Assembly: GCF_003143855.1 (NCBI RefSeq)
Contig: NZ_QFRK01000018.1
Location: 98,092-162,091 of the forward strand
DNA: 64,000 bases
Source: Streptomyces sp. NWU339
Lineage (GTDB): Bacteria > Actinomycetota > Actinomycetes > Streptomycetales > Streptomycetaceae
Direction of reading: 5' to 3'
Both the position numbers and the translations under genes were made by a program. Positions 51,963 through 63,928 of this stretch are shown here, piece after piece; position 1 is the first letter of the stretch; each line of letters starts with the position of its first letter. The notes under the pieces were generated by a model. That model saw only the letters and a program-made list of their open reading frames with translations, made no database searches and was not told where the DNA came from.

Positions 51963-52329
51963 GCGGGACCCTCCTGCAGGCTCTTGGGGCGGACCGCAAG
52001 CGGTGCGGCGACCGCCCGGCTCGGCACGGTATGACGGCTGACGACCGGCACGCGGTTGATGGCATGGATGGTGAGGACGGCCCAGGTCACGGCCGAAGTC
52101 TGCTCGGATGTCAGGTGCCGGGCGGCTTCGGCGTGGTCCTGGTCCTGGATACGGGGCCGGGAAGGCGGTGAGGGATGCGGTCAGGACCACAGCAGCGCGT
52201 TCGTCCGGGGCGAACAGGCCGGTGTCACGACAGACGGGCAGAACGGCGATGCGCTGAAGGGGCTCTTCGCCCCTGACCGCGGCGCGCACGTGAACATCCG
52301 AACAGGAGGCGCAGCCGTCGATCTGTGAC
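51959..52329 (-). pseudogene. Truncated and frameshifted carboxymuconolactone decarboxylase-like (AhpD family) gene
   Basis: The remnant begins inside the gene at VTQIDGCASCSDVHVRAAVR, with the CxxC and His of the AhpD-like active site, goes on as LPVCRDTGLFAPDERAAVVL, shifts frame near 52150 and ends DHAEAARHLTSEQTSAVTWA ... AINRVPVVSRHT. The N-terminal quarter is missing. Such proteins are small peroxidase-like or lyase-like enzymes. Its TGA overlaps the ATG of the GNAT pseudogene. Confidence 0.65.
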
Positions 52330-52664
52330 GCGCGGATGCCGACCGGTTCGGTTAGAGTCCGGTTCGAACCTGCGTCGCGGGCGGCCCTGGCGACCTCGGT
52401 CCGGGCACGGCGGCTCCAGACGGCCGGTCCCGGCCCGGCCGGCAGGGACGTCGGCGGTACTGACCGGTCCGCTCACCTCAAACGACCTTTCCTTGCATAT
52501 CCACCGGATACCTCGGGAACTGTTCCCGTTCTACCGGTTCTCTCACCTGTGCCGGGCGTCTCGTCCTTCTCGGACCTCGTTCCGCTGCCCGGCCCCGACA
52601 GCGCAGCCACCGCCCTCGGCGTGGTGACGCCCATCGCCGAACAGGACGGCGGCTTCCCCCTCGT

Positions 52665-53130
52665 GGACAGCCTTGCGCACGACGGTCGCCGAGCTCGCGG
52701 ACGAGGACTTCACGCGGCCGTCCGGCTGTACCTGCTGGCTCGTGCGGAGCCTGGTGTGTCACCTGATCATCGACACACAGGATGTCCTGATCACTCTCGT
52801 GACGCCCGCCGAGACGGAACCGACCCGCGACGCGGTGACCTACTGGGGCGTCGCCGAAACGCCGCCGACCCGCTCGACGCGCTGATCGTCCGGCTGGCCG
52901 CCGCGTACGAGGAGCCGCGACTGCTCAAGTTCCACCCCGACGACGTCGGCTCCGCCGCCGGGCGCGCAGCCGAACTCGCCGACCCGGGCCTCCGGGTCGG
53001 CACCCGCGACGAGATCCTCACCGCGGGAGACTACCTCTCCGCGTACGTCCTGGAGTGGACGCTGCACCACCTCGACCTGGTCGCGCATCTCCCGGGCACG
53101 GCGGGACCGCCCGCGGAGGGTGTGGGGCTC
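52665..53130 (+). pseudogene. Remnant of a maleylpyruvate isomerase-like (DinB-superfamily) protein
   Basis: From about 52665 one frame reads LRTTVAELADEDFTRPSGCT and LVCHLIIDTQDVLITLVTPA; near 52860 the reading shifts to DPLDALIVRLAAAYEEPRLL ... TAGDYLSAYVLEWTLHHLDL, characteristic of the mycothiol-dependent maleylpyruvate isomerase N-terminal (MDMPI) family with its metal-binding histidines. The first codons and the C-terminal domain are missing and the frame is broken, so it is inactive. Confidence 0.65.
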
Positions 53131-53521
53131 GTAAAGCCATCGCCGCAGGGGGAGCCCGTGTGCACGACCCCTCGGCGGTCGCCACCGCTCAAGATCGACG
53201 ACATCAGGTTCGCCCCGTCAGCGCAACGACCGCAGGTCCCCGGTGGAGCACACGGTCAGCGTGGGATCAGCGAGCCCTCTTCCGTGCCCGTCAGGCGCGA
53301 CTGGTGGCCGCCTGGCGCGCAGTTGCGGCCGTTGGGATAGCCGGGTTGCGGGGTGGCGCTGCTCTGTCGGTCGAGCACGGTGGCGCCGCGCTGGTTCTTG
53401 AGTACCAGCGTGACGTGTACCGGCTTGCCTGGCAGGTCATCCATGTCCGCGAAGCCAGGCCGGATGGAGGGCTCAGGGGTTTGGGGGTCCTGGCTGCCGG
53501 GCTTTCTGCGGCGGTAGCGGA
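53131..53521. other. Debris between the isomerase remnant and the IS3 element
   Basis: About 390 bp without an intact gene. On the minus strand, 53286-53441 encode a protein-like stretch (PVHVTLVLKNQRGATVLDRQ and PGYPNGRNCAPGGHQSRL) that looks like the end of a secreted hypothetical protein, but I cannot assign it. Nothing else recognisable. Confidence 0.4.
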
Positions 53522-53554
53522 GGGTCTGCTGCACGGATAGGTGACAGTCGGGTT

Positions 53555-54415
53555 TCATGCCGCCAGAGCTGCGGCGGGCTTCATGGTGATCTCGTACTCG
53601 ATGGGGGTCAACCGGCCCAGCCGTAGTTGTCGGCGGCGCCGGTGGCAGGTCCGTTCGATCCACGTCACGATCGCGGTGCGGAGGGCCTCGCGGGTGGCCC
53701 AGGTGCGGCGATCAAGGACGTTGTTCTGCAGAAGTGCGAAGAAGGACTCCATAGCCGCATTGTCGCCGGCGGCGCCGACCCCTCCCATCGACCCGACGAG
53801 ATCGTGACGATTCAGGGCGTGCATGAACTTCCGCGACCTGAACTGCGAACCGCGATCGGAGTGGACGGTGCAGCCGGACACGTCACCTCTCCTGGCGACG
53901 GCGTTGTTCAGCGCGTTCACCGCGAGCCGTGCTTGCATCCGGCTGTCGATGCTGTAGCCGACGATCCGGCCGGAGAACGCGCCCTTGACCGCGCACAGAT
54001 ACAACTTGCCTTCACTGGTGGAGTGTTCGGTGATGTCCGTCAGCCACAGCTCGTTCACCGCGCCGGCGGTGAAATTCCGCTGGACGAGATCGTCGTGCAC
54101 CGGCGGCCCGGGCTTCTTGCCTGTCTTCGACCGCTTCTTCCCGAACGCTGACCACCAGGCGTTGTCCCGGCAGATACGCCACGCGGTCCGTTCACTCATT
54201 CGCTCGCCAGCCATCTCGGCTTCCCCGGCGAGGAACCGGTAGCCGAACTCGGGATCGTCGCGATGGGCGTCGAACAGCGCGTTCGCCCGGTGGGCCTCGG
54301 TGATCTCGGCCTCGGTCACCGGCCGGCGAAGCCACCGGTAGTAGTGCCGACGGGCAAGCCCCAGTACCCGGCACGCAACCGCGACCGGAATCTTGTCGGC
54401 GGCGAGCTCTCTCAC
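53555..54415 (-). CDS. IS3 family transposase OrfB (DDE integrase domain)
   Basis: The 286-residue protein has an HTH_21-type N terminus (ACRVLGLARRHYYRWLRRPV) and an rve integrase core with the DDE acids in NELWLTDITEH, VHSDRGSQFRS and GDNAAMESFFALLQNN. The C terminus keeps the RLGRLTPIEYE ending. Length and motifs are complete. The GTG start overlaps the orfA stop (GTGA); IS3 elements normally make an OrfAB fusion by -1 frameshifting, which here would be blocked by the amber codon in orfA. Confidence 0.9.
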   Translation of the reverse strand: MRELAADKIPVAVACRVLGLARRHYYRWLRRPVTEAEITEAHRANALFDAHRDDPEFGYRFLAGEAEMAGERMSERTAWRICRDNAWWSAFGKKRSKTGKKPGPPVHDDLVQRNFTAGAVNELWLTDITEHSTSEGKLYLCAVKGAFSGRIVGYSIDSRMQARLAVNALNNAVARRGDVSGCTVHSDRGSQFRSRKFMHALNRHDLVGSMGGVGAAGDNAAMESFFALLQNNVLDRRTWATREALRTAIVTWIERTCHRRRRQLRLGRLTPIEYEITMKPAAALAA

Positions 54416-54720
54416 GAGCGGGTAGAGCCTTTTCCCGGCAGGTTCGCCTGCGGCAGATACGCCGCAGCCCGGCGCAGGACCTCGTTCTCCTGCTCCAGCA
54501 GCCTGATCCGCTTCTTCAGCTCGCGGTTCTCCGCGGACTCGGACCTCGTGGCACCAGGCTCCTCACCGTCTTCCACGGCGGCCTGGCGCAGCCACTTCGA
54601 CAGCGTCATCTCATGGACACCGAAGTCCTTCGCGATCTACGCAAGGGTGACGCCCTTCTCACGGTTGCGGGCCACACGCACGACGTCGTCACGGAACTCT
54701 TGGGGATACGGGACAGGCAC
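54412..54720 (-). pseudogene. IS3 family OrfA interrupted by an amber codon
   Basis: From GTG 54720 the frame reads VPYPQEFRDDVVRVARNREK GVTLA, then TAG at 54639-54637 where relatives have a glutamine codon, then IAKDFGVHEMTLSKWLRQAA and the leucine-zipper stretch LKKRIRLLEQENEVLRRAAA. One C-to-T change explains the stop. A shorter product could start at ATG 54609, which would keep part of the helix-turn-helix and the zipper but not the N terminus. Confidence 0.85.
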
Positions 54721-54788
54721 AGCAACATCCTTCCAGGCCGCCCCACAGGCAAGCCAGATCAGATGTCACCAGTCCGTGCAGCGGACCC

Positions 54789-54915
54789 CCCGCAGCCGCT
54801 CGGCGACCTCCGGCGCGGTGACCCCGGCCGCGAACAGTTCAGCGGCCCGCATCCGCAGCGCCTCCCGTCGCGCGCGTTCCCTGGCGGTTATCCCGCCACC
54901 GTCTGAGTACCTCAT
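54789..54915 (-). pseudogene. N-terminal fragment of an IS630-type transposase
   Basis: From ATG 54915 the sequence reads MRYSDGGGITARERARREAL and RMRAAELFAAGVTAPEVAER, the typical helix-turn-helix start of IS630-family transposases in Streptomyces. It is cut after about 42 codons by the IS3 terminal repeat, and no downstream half was found on the other side of the IS3 element. Confidence 0.7.
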
Positions 54916-55127
54916 ACCTTCCGGTGTAACGCTGCCACCCCGCACCGCCAACCAGGCAGACCGACAGCGAAGAGACCCCCAAGCGCCGAAGTCAGTAAAG
55001 GGCGGGGGTGGGTGGCTCCGCCTCAGGATGCCGCTGGGGGCCGCTCGCAGCACGCTGTAAGTAGCCGACGACCGAGAAGCCGCGGGCTTGGGGCTAGGGC
55101 CCATCACTTCACCCTCGGAGTTCTGGC

Positions 55128-55793
55128 ATGGACATCAACCCGCAGGACACCGCCTTCGTCGTCACGGATCCGCAGAACGACGTCCTCAGCGAGAAGGGCG
55201 CCGCGTGGGGTCTGGTCGGGGACAAGATCCTCGAGATCGGCACGGTCGAGCACCTCGACCAGCTCTTCAGCAGCGCCAAGCGCAACGGCTACGACGTGGT
55301 GATCTCGCCCCACTACTACTACCCGACCGACCAGGGCTGGCGTTTCGGCGGCCCGGTCGAGCAGATGATGCACGAGACAGGCATGTTCGCCCGCCCGAGC
55401 GCACTGAGCATGGAGGGCTTCGAGGGGTCCGGTGCCGACTGGCTCGAGCAGTACAAGCAGTACATCGACGACGGCAAGACCATCGTGACCAGCCCCCACA
55501 AGGTCTTCGGACCCCAGGCCAACGACCTGGTCCTCCAGTTGCGCAAGCTCGGCAAGACCAAGGTCATCCTCGCCGGCATGCTGGCCAACCTGTGCGTCGA
55601 GTCCCACCTGCGCGAGCTCGTCGAGCAGGGCTTCGAGGTCGCCGTCGTCAAGGACGCCACGGCCGCGCCGAATCATCCCCGGCTCGGCGACGGCTACCCC
55701 GGCGCGGTCGTCAACTTCGGCTTCGTCGCCAACTCGGTCATCACGACCGACGAGGCGGTCAAGGCCATGGGAGCGACGCCGGCCCGGCCTTGA
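55128..55793 (+). CDS. Isochorismatase family cysteine hydrolase
   Basis: The 221-residue alpha/beta hydrolase has the catalytic Asp in FVVTDPQNDVLSEKG (about residue 14), a lysine near HKVFGPQAND, and the nucleophilic cysteine in GMLANLCVESHLRELVEQGF (about residue 157) preceded by the family's cis-peptide glycine/alanine loop. Members hydrolyse isochorismate, nicotinamide or N-carbamoyl compounds; the long insert HYYYPTDQGWRFGGPVEQMM suggests a plant-SAR/'cysteine hydrolase' subgroup of uncertain substrate. ATG 55128 (MDINPQDTAFVV). It is followed by the oxidoreductase gene 87 bp downstream on the same strand. Confidence 0.9.
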   Translation: MDINPQDTAFVVTDPQNDVLSEKGAAWGLVGDKILEIGTVEHLDQLFSSAKRNGYDVVISPHYYYPTDQGWRFGGPVEQMMHETGMFARPSALSMEGFEGSGADWLEQYKQYIDDGKTIVTSPHKVFGPQANDLVLQLRKLGKTKVILAGMLANLCVESHLRELVEQGFEVAVVKDATAAPNHPRLGDGYPGAVVNFGFVANSVITTDEAVKAMGATPARP

Positions 55794-55880
55794 GGTCCGC
55801 GCAGCACGTCGAGCGGCGATGAGAGACCCGAACAGTCCGACCGACGTTTTTGGCGGCCGGAGCGACTGAGGGAGGACGAG

Positions 55881-57329
55881 ATGAGCGACGAGGACATCGA
55901 GGACGTCGACCTGCTGGTGGTCGGCGACGGCAAGGCCGGGAAGTCCCTGGCGATGGACCGGGCGAAGGCCGGCTGGCGCGTTGTCATGGTCGAGCGGGAC
56001 AAGATCGGGGGCACCTGCATCAACGTTGCGTGCATCCCCACTAAGACGCTCGTCGGCTCGGCGCGGACCCTCCTCACCGCGCGTAACGCCGCCGAGAGGG
56101 GCGTCGAGATCAGCGGTGAGCCCGCCGTCGATCTGGACAGGCTCCGCGCGCACGTGGAAGGGGTCGTCGGCGGGATGGTCAGCGCGCACGCCAAGATGTT
56201 CGCCGACTCGGGTATGGACTTCATCCTGGGTACCGCCCGTTTCGTGGGCGAACGCACCGTGGAGATTCGCACCAACGACGGCACCACCCGGGTGGTGCGC
56301 GGCCGGGACGTCGTCGTCAATACCGGGACCACCCCGGCCGTGCCGGCTCTGCCCGGCGTCACCGAGGCGGAGGTGTGGAATTCCGAGACGATCCTGCACC
56401 TGGAGCGCCTGCCCGAGACGCTGCTGATCATCGGGGGTGGGTACGTCGGGTGCGAGTTCGCCTCGATGTTCGCCGTCTTCGGCACGCGCGTGACCCTGCT
56501 GCAGGGCCGCGACCAGCTGCTGCCGCGTGAGGACCCGGACGTCGCCGGCCAGGTGGCCGACATCCTCACCGACCAGGGCGTCGACGTCCACCTCGGGGCC
56601 CGTGCGAGTGCCGTGCGCCGCGAGCCCGGGCACGGCGACGTGGTCGTCACCCTCGCGGACGGCTCCAGCGTCCGCGCCCAAGAGCTGCTCGTGGCCACCG
56701 GGCGCACCCCTGTGACCGCCGACCTCGGCCTGGACACGGCGGGCGTCGAGCTCACCAAGCGCGGGTTCGTCGCCGTCGACAACCACCTACGAACCACCGC
56801 CGACCATGTCTGGGCCGCCGGGGACGTAGCCGGCAGCCCGCAGTTCACCCACGCCTCCTGGAACGACTTCCGCATCCTGCGGGCCAACCTCACCGGCCGC
56901 GACGCCACCACCACCGGCCGGCTCGTGCCCTACACCGTGTTCATCACCCCCGAGCTCGCGCGCGTCGGGCTCACCGAGACCGAGGCCCGTGCCCAGGGGC
57001 ACGACGTCAAAGTGGCCCGGCTCCAGGTCTCCGCAATCCCACGGGCCAAGACCCTCAATGACACAGTGGGGACGTGGAAGGCCGTCGTCGATGCCGAGAC
57101 GGGCCAGATCCTCGGCGCCGCTCTGCTGGGACACAACGCCGGGGAAGTCATCGCCGCCGTGCAGATGGCCATCCTCGGCCGCATGCCCTACCAGCAGGTC
57201 CGCAACGCCGTCATCACCCACCCCACCATGGGTGAGGGCCTCAACCTCCTCTTCGACGCCCTGGACCAGGGGGCGCCGCGCCGCAAGGAACCGGCCGGAC
57301 AGGCACCGCCCGACGCTAACCGAGATTGA
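55881..57329 (+). CDS. Pyridine nucleotide-disulfide oxidoreductase (dihydrolipoamide/mercuric reductase-like)
   Basis: The 482-residue flavoprotein has an FAD-binding start (DLLVVGDGKAGKSLAMDRAK; the usual GGG is GDGKAG), the redox-active disulfide in GGTCINVACIPTKTLVG, an NAD(P)-binding GGGYVGCEFASMFAVFG, WAAGDVAGSP for the second FAD contact, and a C-terminal dimerisation domain with THPTMGEGLN, where the catalytic His normally lies in HP-x-x-x-E. It could reduce a low-molecular disulfide, a quinone or a metal ion; no mer genes adjoin. GGGAGGACGAG precedes ATG 55881. It probably forms a unit with the isochorismatase-like gene. Confidence 0.9.
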   Translation: MSDEDIEDVDLLVVGDGKAGKSLAMDRAKAGWRVVMVERDKIGGTCINVACIPTKTLVGSARTLLTARNAAERGVEISGEPAVDLDRLRAHVEGVVGGMVSAHAKMFADSGMDFILGTARFVGERTVEIRTNDGTTRVVRGRDVVVNTGTTPAVPALPGVTEAEVWNSETILHLERLPETLLIIGGGYVGCEFASMFAVFGTRVTLLQGRDQLLPREDPDVAGQVADILTDQGVDVHLGARASAVRREPGHGDVVVTLADGSSVRAQELLVATGRTPVTADLGLDTAGVELTKRGFVAVDNHLRTTADHVWAAGDVAGSPQFTHASWNDFRILRANLTGRDATTTGRLVPYTVFITPELARVGLTETEARAQGHDVKVARLQVSAIPRAKTLNDTVGTWKAVVDAETGQILGAALLGHNAGEVIAAVQMAILGRMPYQQVRNAVITHPTMGEGLNLLFDALDQGAPRRKEPAGQAPPDANRD

Positions 57330-57920
57330 CCCCGCGTTGTCGTCGAGCCGGCCCCGCAGAGGCAGCCGTCCAAGAAGGCGGTGGCCAAAATCAATGACCC
57401 AGGGGAGTTGGTCGGTCTCAATCCGTACCCCCATGGAAGAACCGCAGCGCAGGGCTCACCCGCGCTCGTGAGCGGGCGCGCTTACCAAGGCGGCCGACTG
57501 CCGCCCACGCATGGGTCACATGGCAGCAAAAACCCGCTGAACCGAAGCTCAACCCAGTCCAGCCGGGCTGACGCCACGACCGCCGAGACATCCCCAGCAG
57601 CCGCCAGCGCCGCGACCCGCAGCCCACGCTCCGTGGCGGTCTGGCTCATGCCGCTGCCTCGGCCTGGGAACCACGCTCCAAGGCCGAGGCAGCGCAGACC
57701 ACCCGGGCCTCAACAAACCGCCGTCATCGGTGCAGACGGCACGCCCGCCACCCGACCAACCCCGACCATGGCAGCGCCGGCGTCACCGCAGACCCGTCCA
57801 CGCCTGGTCAGGCCCCTGTTGCGGACGTGCGTTACGGGCGCTGGGCGGTGTCCTGAAGCTTCCCCTTGATCGTGGACACCTGGAGACCGGGACGTGAGAG
57901 CCCAGAGGAAGCAGTGCCAG
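57330..57920. other. Non-coding or decayed stretch before the second IS3 remnant
   Basis: About 590 bp with no gene I can support. A minus-strand stretch near 57560-57650 reads MSQTATERGLRVAALAAAGD before a stop, possibly the start of a lost DNA-binding protein. Elsewhere, only proline-rich noise. It separates the oxidoreductase from another transposase remnant. Confidence 0.35.
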
Positions 57921-58226
57921 GTGGGAAGCGAGAGCAACCGCAGCAGGCGGTATAGGGAGGAGTTCAAGCGCGGCGCGGTCGCGCTGGTCCGGTCCTCCGG
58001 CAAGACCGTCACCGAGGTCGCCCGGGAGACCGGGGTCAGTGCCGAGGGACTGCGGAACCGGGTCAAGCAGGACACGATCGACCGCGGGCCAGGGGCACTG
58101 GGCGAGCTGACGAGCACGGAACGGGAAGAGTTGCGCCGGGTGGTGCGGTCCGACGGCTCGGCGGGCGGCTACGCCGGAGGCCCGGCCGCGAAGCACACCC
58201 TCCTGGCGTTGGAGACAGCGGCATGA
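57921..58226 (+). pseudogene. Degenerate IS3-type OrfA
   Basis: GTG 57921 starts VGSESNRSRRYREEFKRGAV, followed by ALVRSSGKTVTEVARETGVS and LRNRVKQDTIDRGPGALGEL, the helix-turn-helix part of an IS3 OrfA. After TSTEREELRR the expected leucine zipper has been replaced by glycine-rich nonsense (VRSDGSAGGYAGGPAAK). No orfB follows. It is distinct from the orfA at 54412, so it came from a different element. Confidence 0.7.
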
Positions 58227-58317
58227 TCGGCAAATTCCGGGACCGGGCCCGCCTGAGGGGCTTGGTGAGCCCGGGTCCCGGTCGGCCGGGACCCGACGGG
58301 CTGCTCGCCTTCTTCGC

Positions 58318-60828
<2,511 letters not shown>

Positions 60829-61055
60829 GGTGATCACCTTGAATGCGGAACGGGTTTCAGACCGGCGCACGGCCGGGCTGCCACCCCTCAAGTCTGGTCC
60901 CGGGCCGGGGCATCGGCGAGTCGGCGGGAGCGCCACTGGCGAACCCTTTGCGGTTACGCTTTGCCGGCTGCCGGGGCGGCGGTGGCAGACGGCCCGCCGC
61001 GCCTCGGCAGCCGGATGCCGTCAGCCCGGCCGGGTGCGCCCGGCCGCGGGCCCCC

Positions 61056-62104
61056 TCAGGCTCGCAGGTCGACGACGACCTTCACGTCGTCCGGGGTCTT
61101 GTGCAGGGCGTCGGTGTATTCGTCCATCGGGACCCGGCGGGTGATCAGCCGCTCCAGCCGGCTCCGGTCGGCCTTGGCCAGCGCGTCCGCGGCCTGCTGG
61201 TAGTTCCGCCGCCCGGCGTTGACAGATCCGAACACCACCAGATTCTCCAGCACCATCTCCTTGTTGAGCTCGTCCAGGCCGAGCGGGATCTTCCGCGAAC
61301 CGGACGAGATACCGGCGAGGCAGATGACGGAGTTGGGCCCCACCACGCTGGTGAGCGAGAAGACCAGAGGGCCAGCCCCGGTGCACTCGATGACGACGTC
61401 GGGCTCCAATTCGATGTCCTGGACGTCCCCCGCGTGGAATGTGGCGCCCAGATCGTCCACCAGGTCTGGTTTCGGCCCCTTGGCGTGCAGGTCCAGGACG
61501 TGCGCCTCGAGTCCGCGCTGGATACCCAGCAGCGCCGCGAGCAGGCCGATCGGTCCCGCGCCGGTCATCAGTACCACCTCGGGCTTCCATGAGGCCCGGT
61601 TGAAGATGCGGTCGGTCTGCTCCCACGCCTTGGCCAACACCGAGGCGGGCTCCAGCAGCACCCTGTAGGCCCCGAGCCCGGGGGCGAGCCGGATCGCGTA
61701 GTCCGGTTCGATCCTCCACCGCTCGGCACCGTAGCCGTTCCTTCCCTTGATCCCGCGCTCCGTGTACTGCCTGTTGCGGCAGAAGTCCCACTCGCCGTGG
61801 GAGCGCGGCTCGCACGGCACCGGATCGGGGCGCCGTACGATGCCCGCGACCGGGTCCCCGGCGCTGAAGCCGGAGCCGTCCGGAGCCTCAAGCACCACCC
61901 CGAGCGACTCATGGCCGACCACCGACCGATCCTGGCCGGGCGGCGGCTCGCCGTAGCCGCGCCCTCCACGATGGCGATGTCGGTCCCGCAGACGCCCAGC
62001 AGATGGCCCTCGACGACCAGCGCGCCTTCCTCCGGCGCCGGCTCGGGCACCTCCGGGACCTCCACCCGCTCGGGTTCGCCGGGCACCACGGTGACCGCTT
62101 TCAT
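61056..62104 (-). pseudogene. Glucose 1-dehydrogenase-like zinc alcohol dehydrogenase, frameshifted
   Basis: ATG 62104 starts MKAVTVVPGEPERVEVPEVP and reaches LLGVCGTDIAIVEG with the catalytic-zinc cysteine; then one base is missing near 61970 and the sense frame continues YGEPPPGQDRSVVGHESLGV, GAERWRIEPDYAIRLAPGLG, the NAD(P)-binding GAGPIGLLAALLGIQRG and ends DDVKVVVDLRA. The layout is that of glucose/L-threonine-type MDR dehydrogenases with a C-terminal GDH domain. The structural-zinc loop (CEPRSHGEWDFCRN) has lost two of its four cysteines. If the missing base is a sequencing error the gene could be functional. Confidence 0.75.
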
Positions 62105-62282
62105 CTCCGCCGCCTTCTCTGTGAGCTGTCCGGGCCCGCACCGGATGCCGGATACTGCGGAAGGACGCGAGGAAACCCGGCGAACGCGGGATGACCGCCG
62201 TCCCGCCTCCGGCGGTCGCCGGATTCAGTAGCCGCCAGTGCATTTGCCCTATTCATCACCCGATGTCGCCCGCGGGGGTGCC

Positions 62283-62900
62283 ATGTGGCAGGAGCTGCTG
62301 ACGGTCCAGATCCCGGTCGTGGACAAGGTGCGGCGGACGGTATTGGTCTACGTGGTGATCGTGGCCCTTTTCCGGTTCACCGGGAAGCGGGGCCTGGCGA
62401 ATCTCAACACCTTCGACTTCGTCGTCATCTTCCTGCTGTCGAACGTCGTTCAGAACGCCATCATCGGCAACGACACAAGCCTGCTCGGCGGAGTGATCGG
62501 CGCCGTCACCCTGGTCGCCGTCAACGCTGCGCTGAACCGGTGGCAGGTGCTGGACCCGCACGCCGCCCGCGTGCTGGAGGGCAACTCGACCACCGTCATC
62601 AAGGACGGCAAGGTCGTGGAGCGATCCGTGAAGCGCCTGGCGCTGCGGTCCGGGAAGCTGGAGCACGCGGTGCGCACCCAGACCGGCGGGACGATCAAGG
62701 GCGTCGCCCTCGGGCGCCTGGAACCCGACGGCCGGCTCGTCGTCGTACCGAGGCCCGAGGAGATGAAGGCGACCCGGGCCGACATCGCCGGGCTGGAGAG
62801 CAGGCTCGCGGCGATCGAGCACCTCCTGCGCTCCCGCTCCACCCGTACGGAAAAGGACGGGCCGAGCGAGCGCGGCGAGCCCACCGGTGGTGGCATATAG
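62283..62900 (+). CDS. DUF421 (YetF-like) membrane protein
   Basis: The 205-residue protein has three transmembrane helices near its N terminus (VLVYVVIVALFRFTGKRGLA; FDFVVIFLLSNVVQNAIIG; GGVIGAVTLVAVNAALNRWQ) and a conserved cytoplasmic DUF421 domain (RVLEGNSTTVIKDGKVVERS; QTGGTIKGVALGRLEPDGRL). The hydrophilic tail ends with a coiled-coil-like segment. YetF-family proteins act as SpoVA/GerA-accessory or stress-related membrane factors in Bacillus; the role here is unknown. ATG 62283 was chosen; ATG 62238 would add fifteen residues. Confidence 0.88.
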   Translation: MWQELLTVQIPVVDKVRRTVLVYVVIVALFRFTGKRGLANLNTFDFVVIFLLSNVVQNAIIGNDTSLLGGVIGAVTLVAVNAALNRWQVLDPHAARVLEGNSTTVIKDGKVVERSVKRLALRSGKLEHAVRTQTGGTIKGVALGRLEPDGRLVVVPRPEEMKATRADIAGLESRLAAIEHLLRSRSTRTEKDGPSERGEPTGGGI

Positions 62901-63019
62901 CGCTCGATGCCGCCCTTGCCATGACATCGGGGGCGAGCTGTTCCAGAGCGATGCCCCCGTGCCCGAGCACCAGGACGAGCTGAATTCGCCTCACCTCTTC
63001 AGGGCAGGAAGGCACAGCC

Positions 63020-63659
63020 GTGAACATCAACATCGTGGGAACCGGGAACATGGGCCGCAGCCTCGCCGTCCGCGCGCTCACCGGCGGCCATGCCGTGCGC
63101 CTGGTCAACCCCAGCGCGGAGAGCGGGCGGCCGGTCGCCGACGAGATGACCCAGCGGTTCCCGGATGGCAGCGTCGAGTACGCGCCCTCCAGCGGTACGG
63201 CTGACATGACCGTGTTCGCCATGCCCTACAACGCCGCCCTGGACGTCGCTAGGGCCGCACGCGACGACCTGGCCGGGCAGGTCCTGGTGGACATCTCCAA
63301 CCCGGTGGACTTCTCCACCATGGATGGGCGGGTGACCCCGCCGGACGCCTCGGCGGCCGAAGAGATCCAGCAGCTCACGGGCCCGGACGCCAAAGTGGTC
63401 AAGGCGTTCAACACCACCTTCGCCACCCTGCTGGAGAGCGGCGAGGCCCACGGCTACCCCCTGGACGTCCTCATCGCGGGGGACGACCAGGCCCGCCAAG
63501 GACATGGTCGCCGAGTTCGTCCGCTCGGCTTCGATGCGCCCGATGGACGTCGGTCCGCTGCGGCGCGCTCGGGAGTTGGAGGCGATCGGGTTCCTGCATA
63601 TCGCCGTCCAGGAGCCCCTTGGGCGGAACTGGCAGAGCGCCATCAAGATCATCCCCTGA
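63020..63659 (+). pseudogene. NADPH-dependent F420 reductase-like protein, frameshifted
   Basis: GTG 63020, after GGCAGGAAGG, starts MNINIVGTGNMGRSLAVRAL, an NADP-binding Rossmann fold, with SNPVDFSTMDGRVTPPDASA and VVKAFNTTFATLLESGEAHG as in F420-dependent NADP reductase relatives. At about 63490 (GCCCGCC) one extra base breaks the frame; removing it restores AKDMVAEFVRSASMRPMDVG and the normal C terminus LGRNWQSAIKIIP at TGA 63657-63659. So it is recently damaged or a sequencing error. The likely role was NADPH-linked reduction. Confidence 0.75.
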
Positions 63660-63928
63660 CGGAGCCGGACGGGCCGGTGCGCCGGACCGTCCCCAGTCAG
63701 CCGAAAGCCCTCATAAGCGGCTCGGTTTGGCTATCCCCGCATCGGCATGACGAACTGGCGGCGGTCGCTGTGGCGACCGAAGCGGCTCGCGGTGGACAGC
63801 AAAGATCATCGCCGCACCGAGCCTGGGGGCCGCATGATCTACTGCCGTGTCACGGCCTGGGCCGGCGAGTAATCCGGCTCCGGTGCGGATCACCGTCTGC
63901 CGCGCCTCCTCCGACGGCCGGGCTCGTG
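63660..63928. other. Short region without recognisable gene
   Basis: About 270 bp between the reductase-like gene and the tail of a convergent gene. No family-like reading frame and no perfect terminator stem was noted, although convergent transcription would call for one. Confidence 0.35.

Larger units (their letters stand above)
53522..54788 (-). mobile_element. IS3 family insertion sequence with disabled orfA
   Basis: The element is bounded by 25-bp inverted repeats, 53522-53546 and 54764-54788, identical at 22 positions and sharing GCTGCACGGA and GGTGACA. Inside are orfA (with an amber codon) and orfB on the minus strand. It appears inserted into the start of an IS630-type transposase gene, whose first 45 codons remain at 54789-54915. 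No clear target duplication was seen, so the exact ends are provisional. It is probably immobile unless the stop codon is suppressed. Confidence 0.75.
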
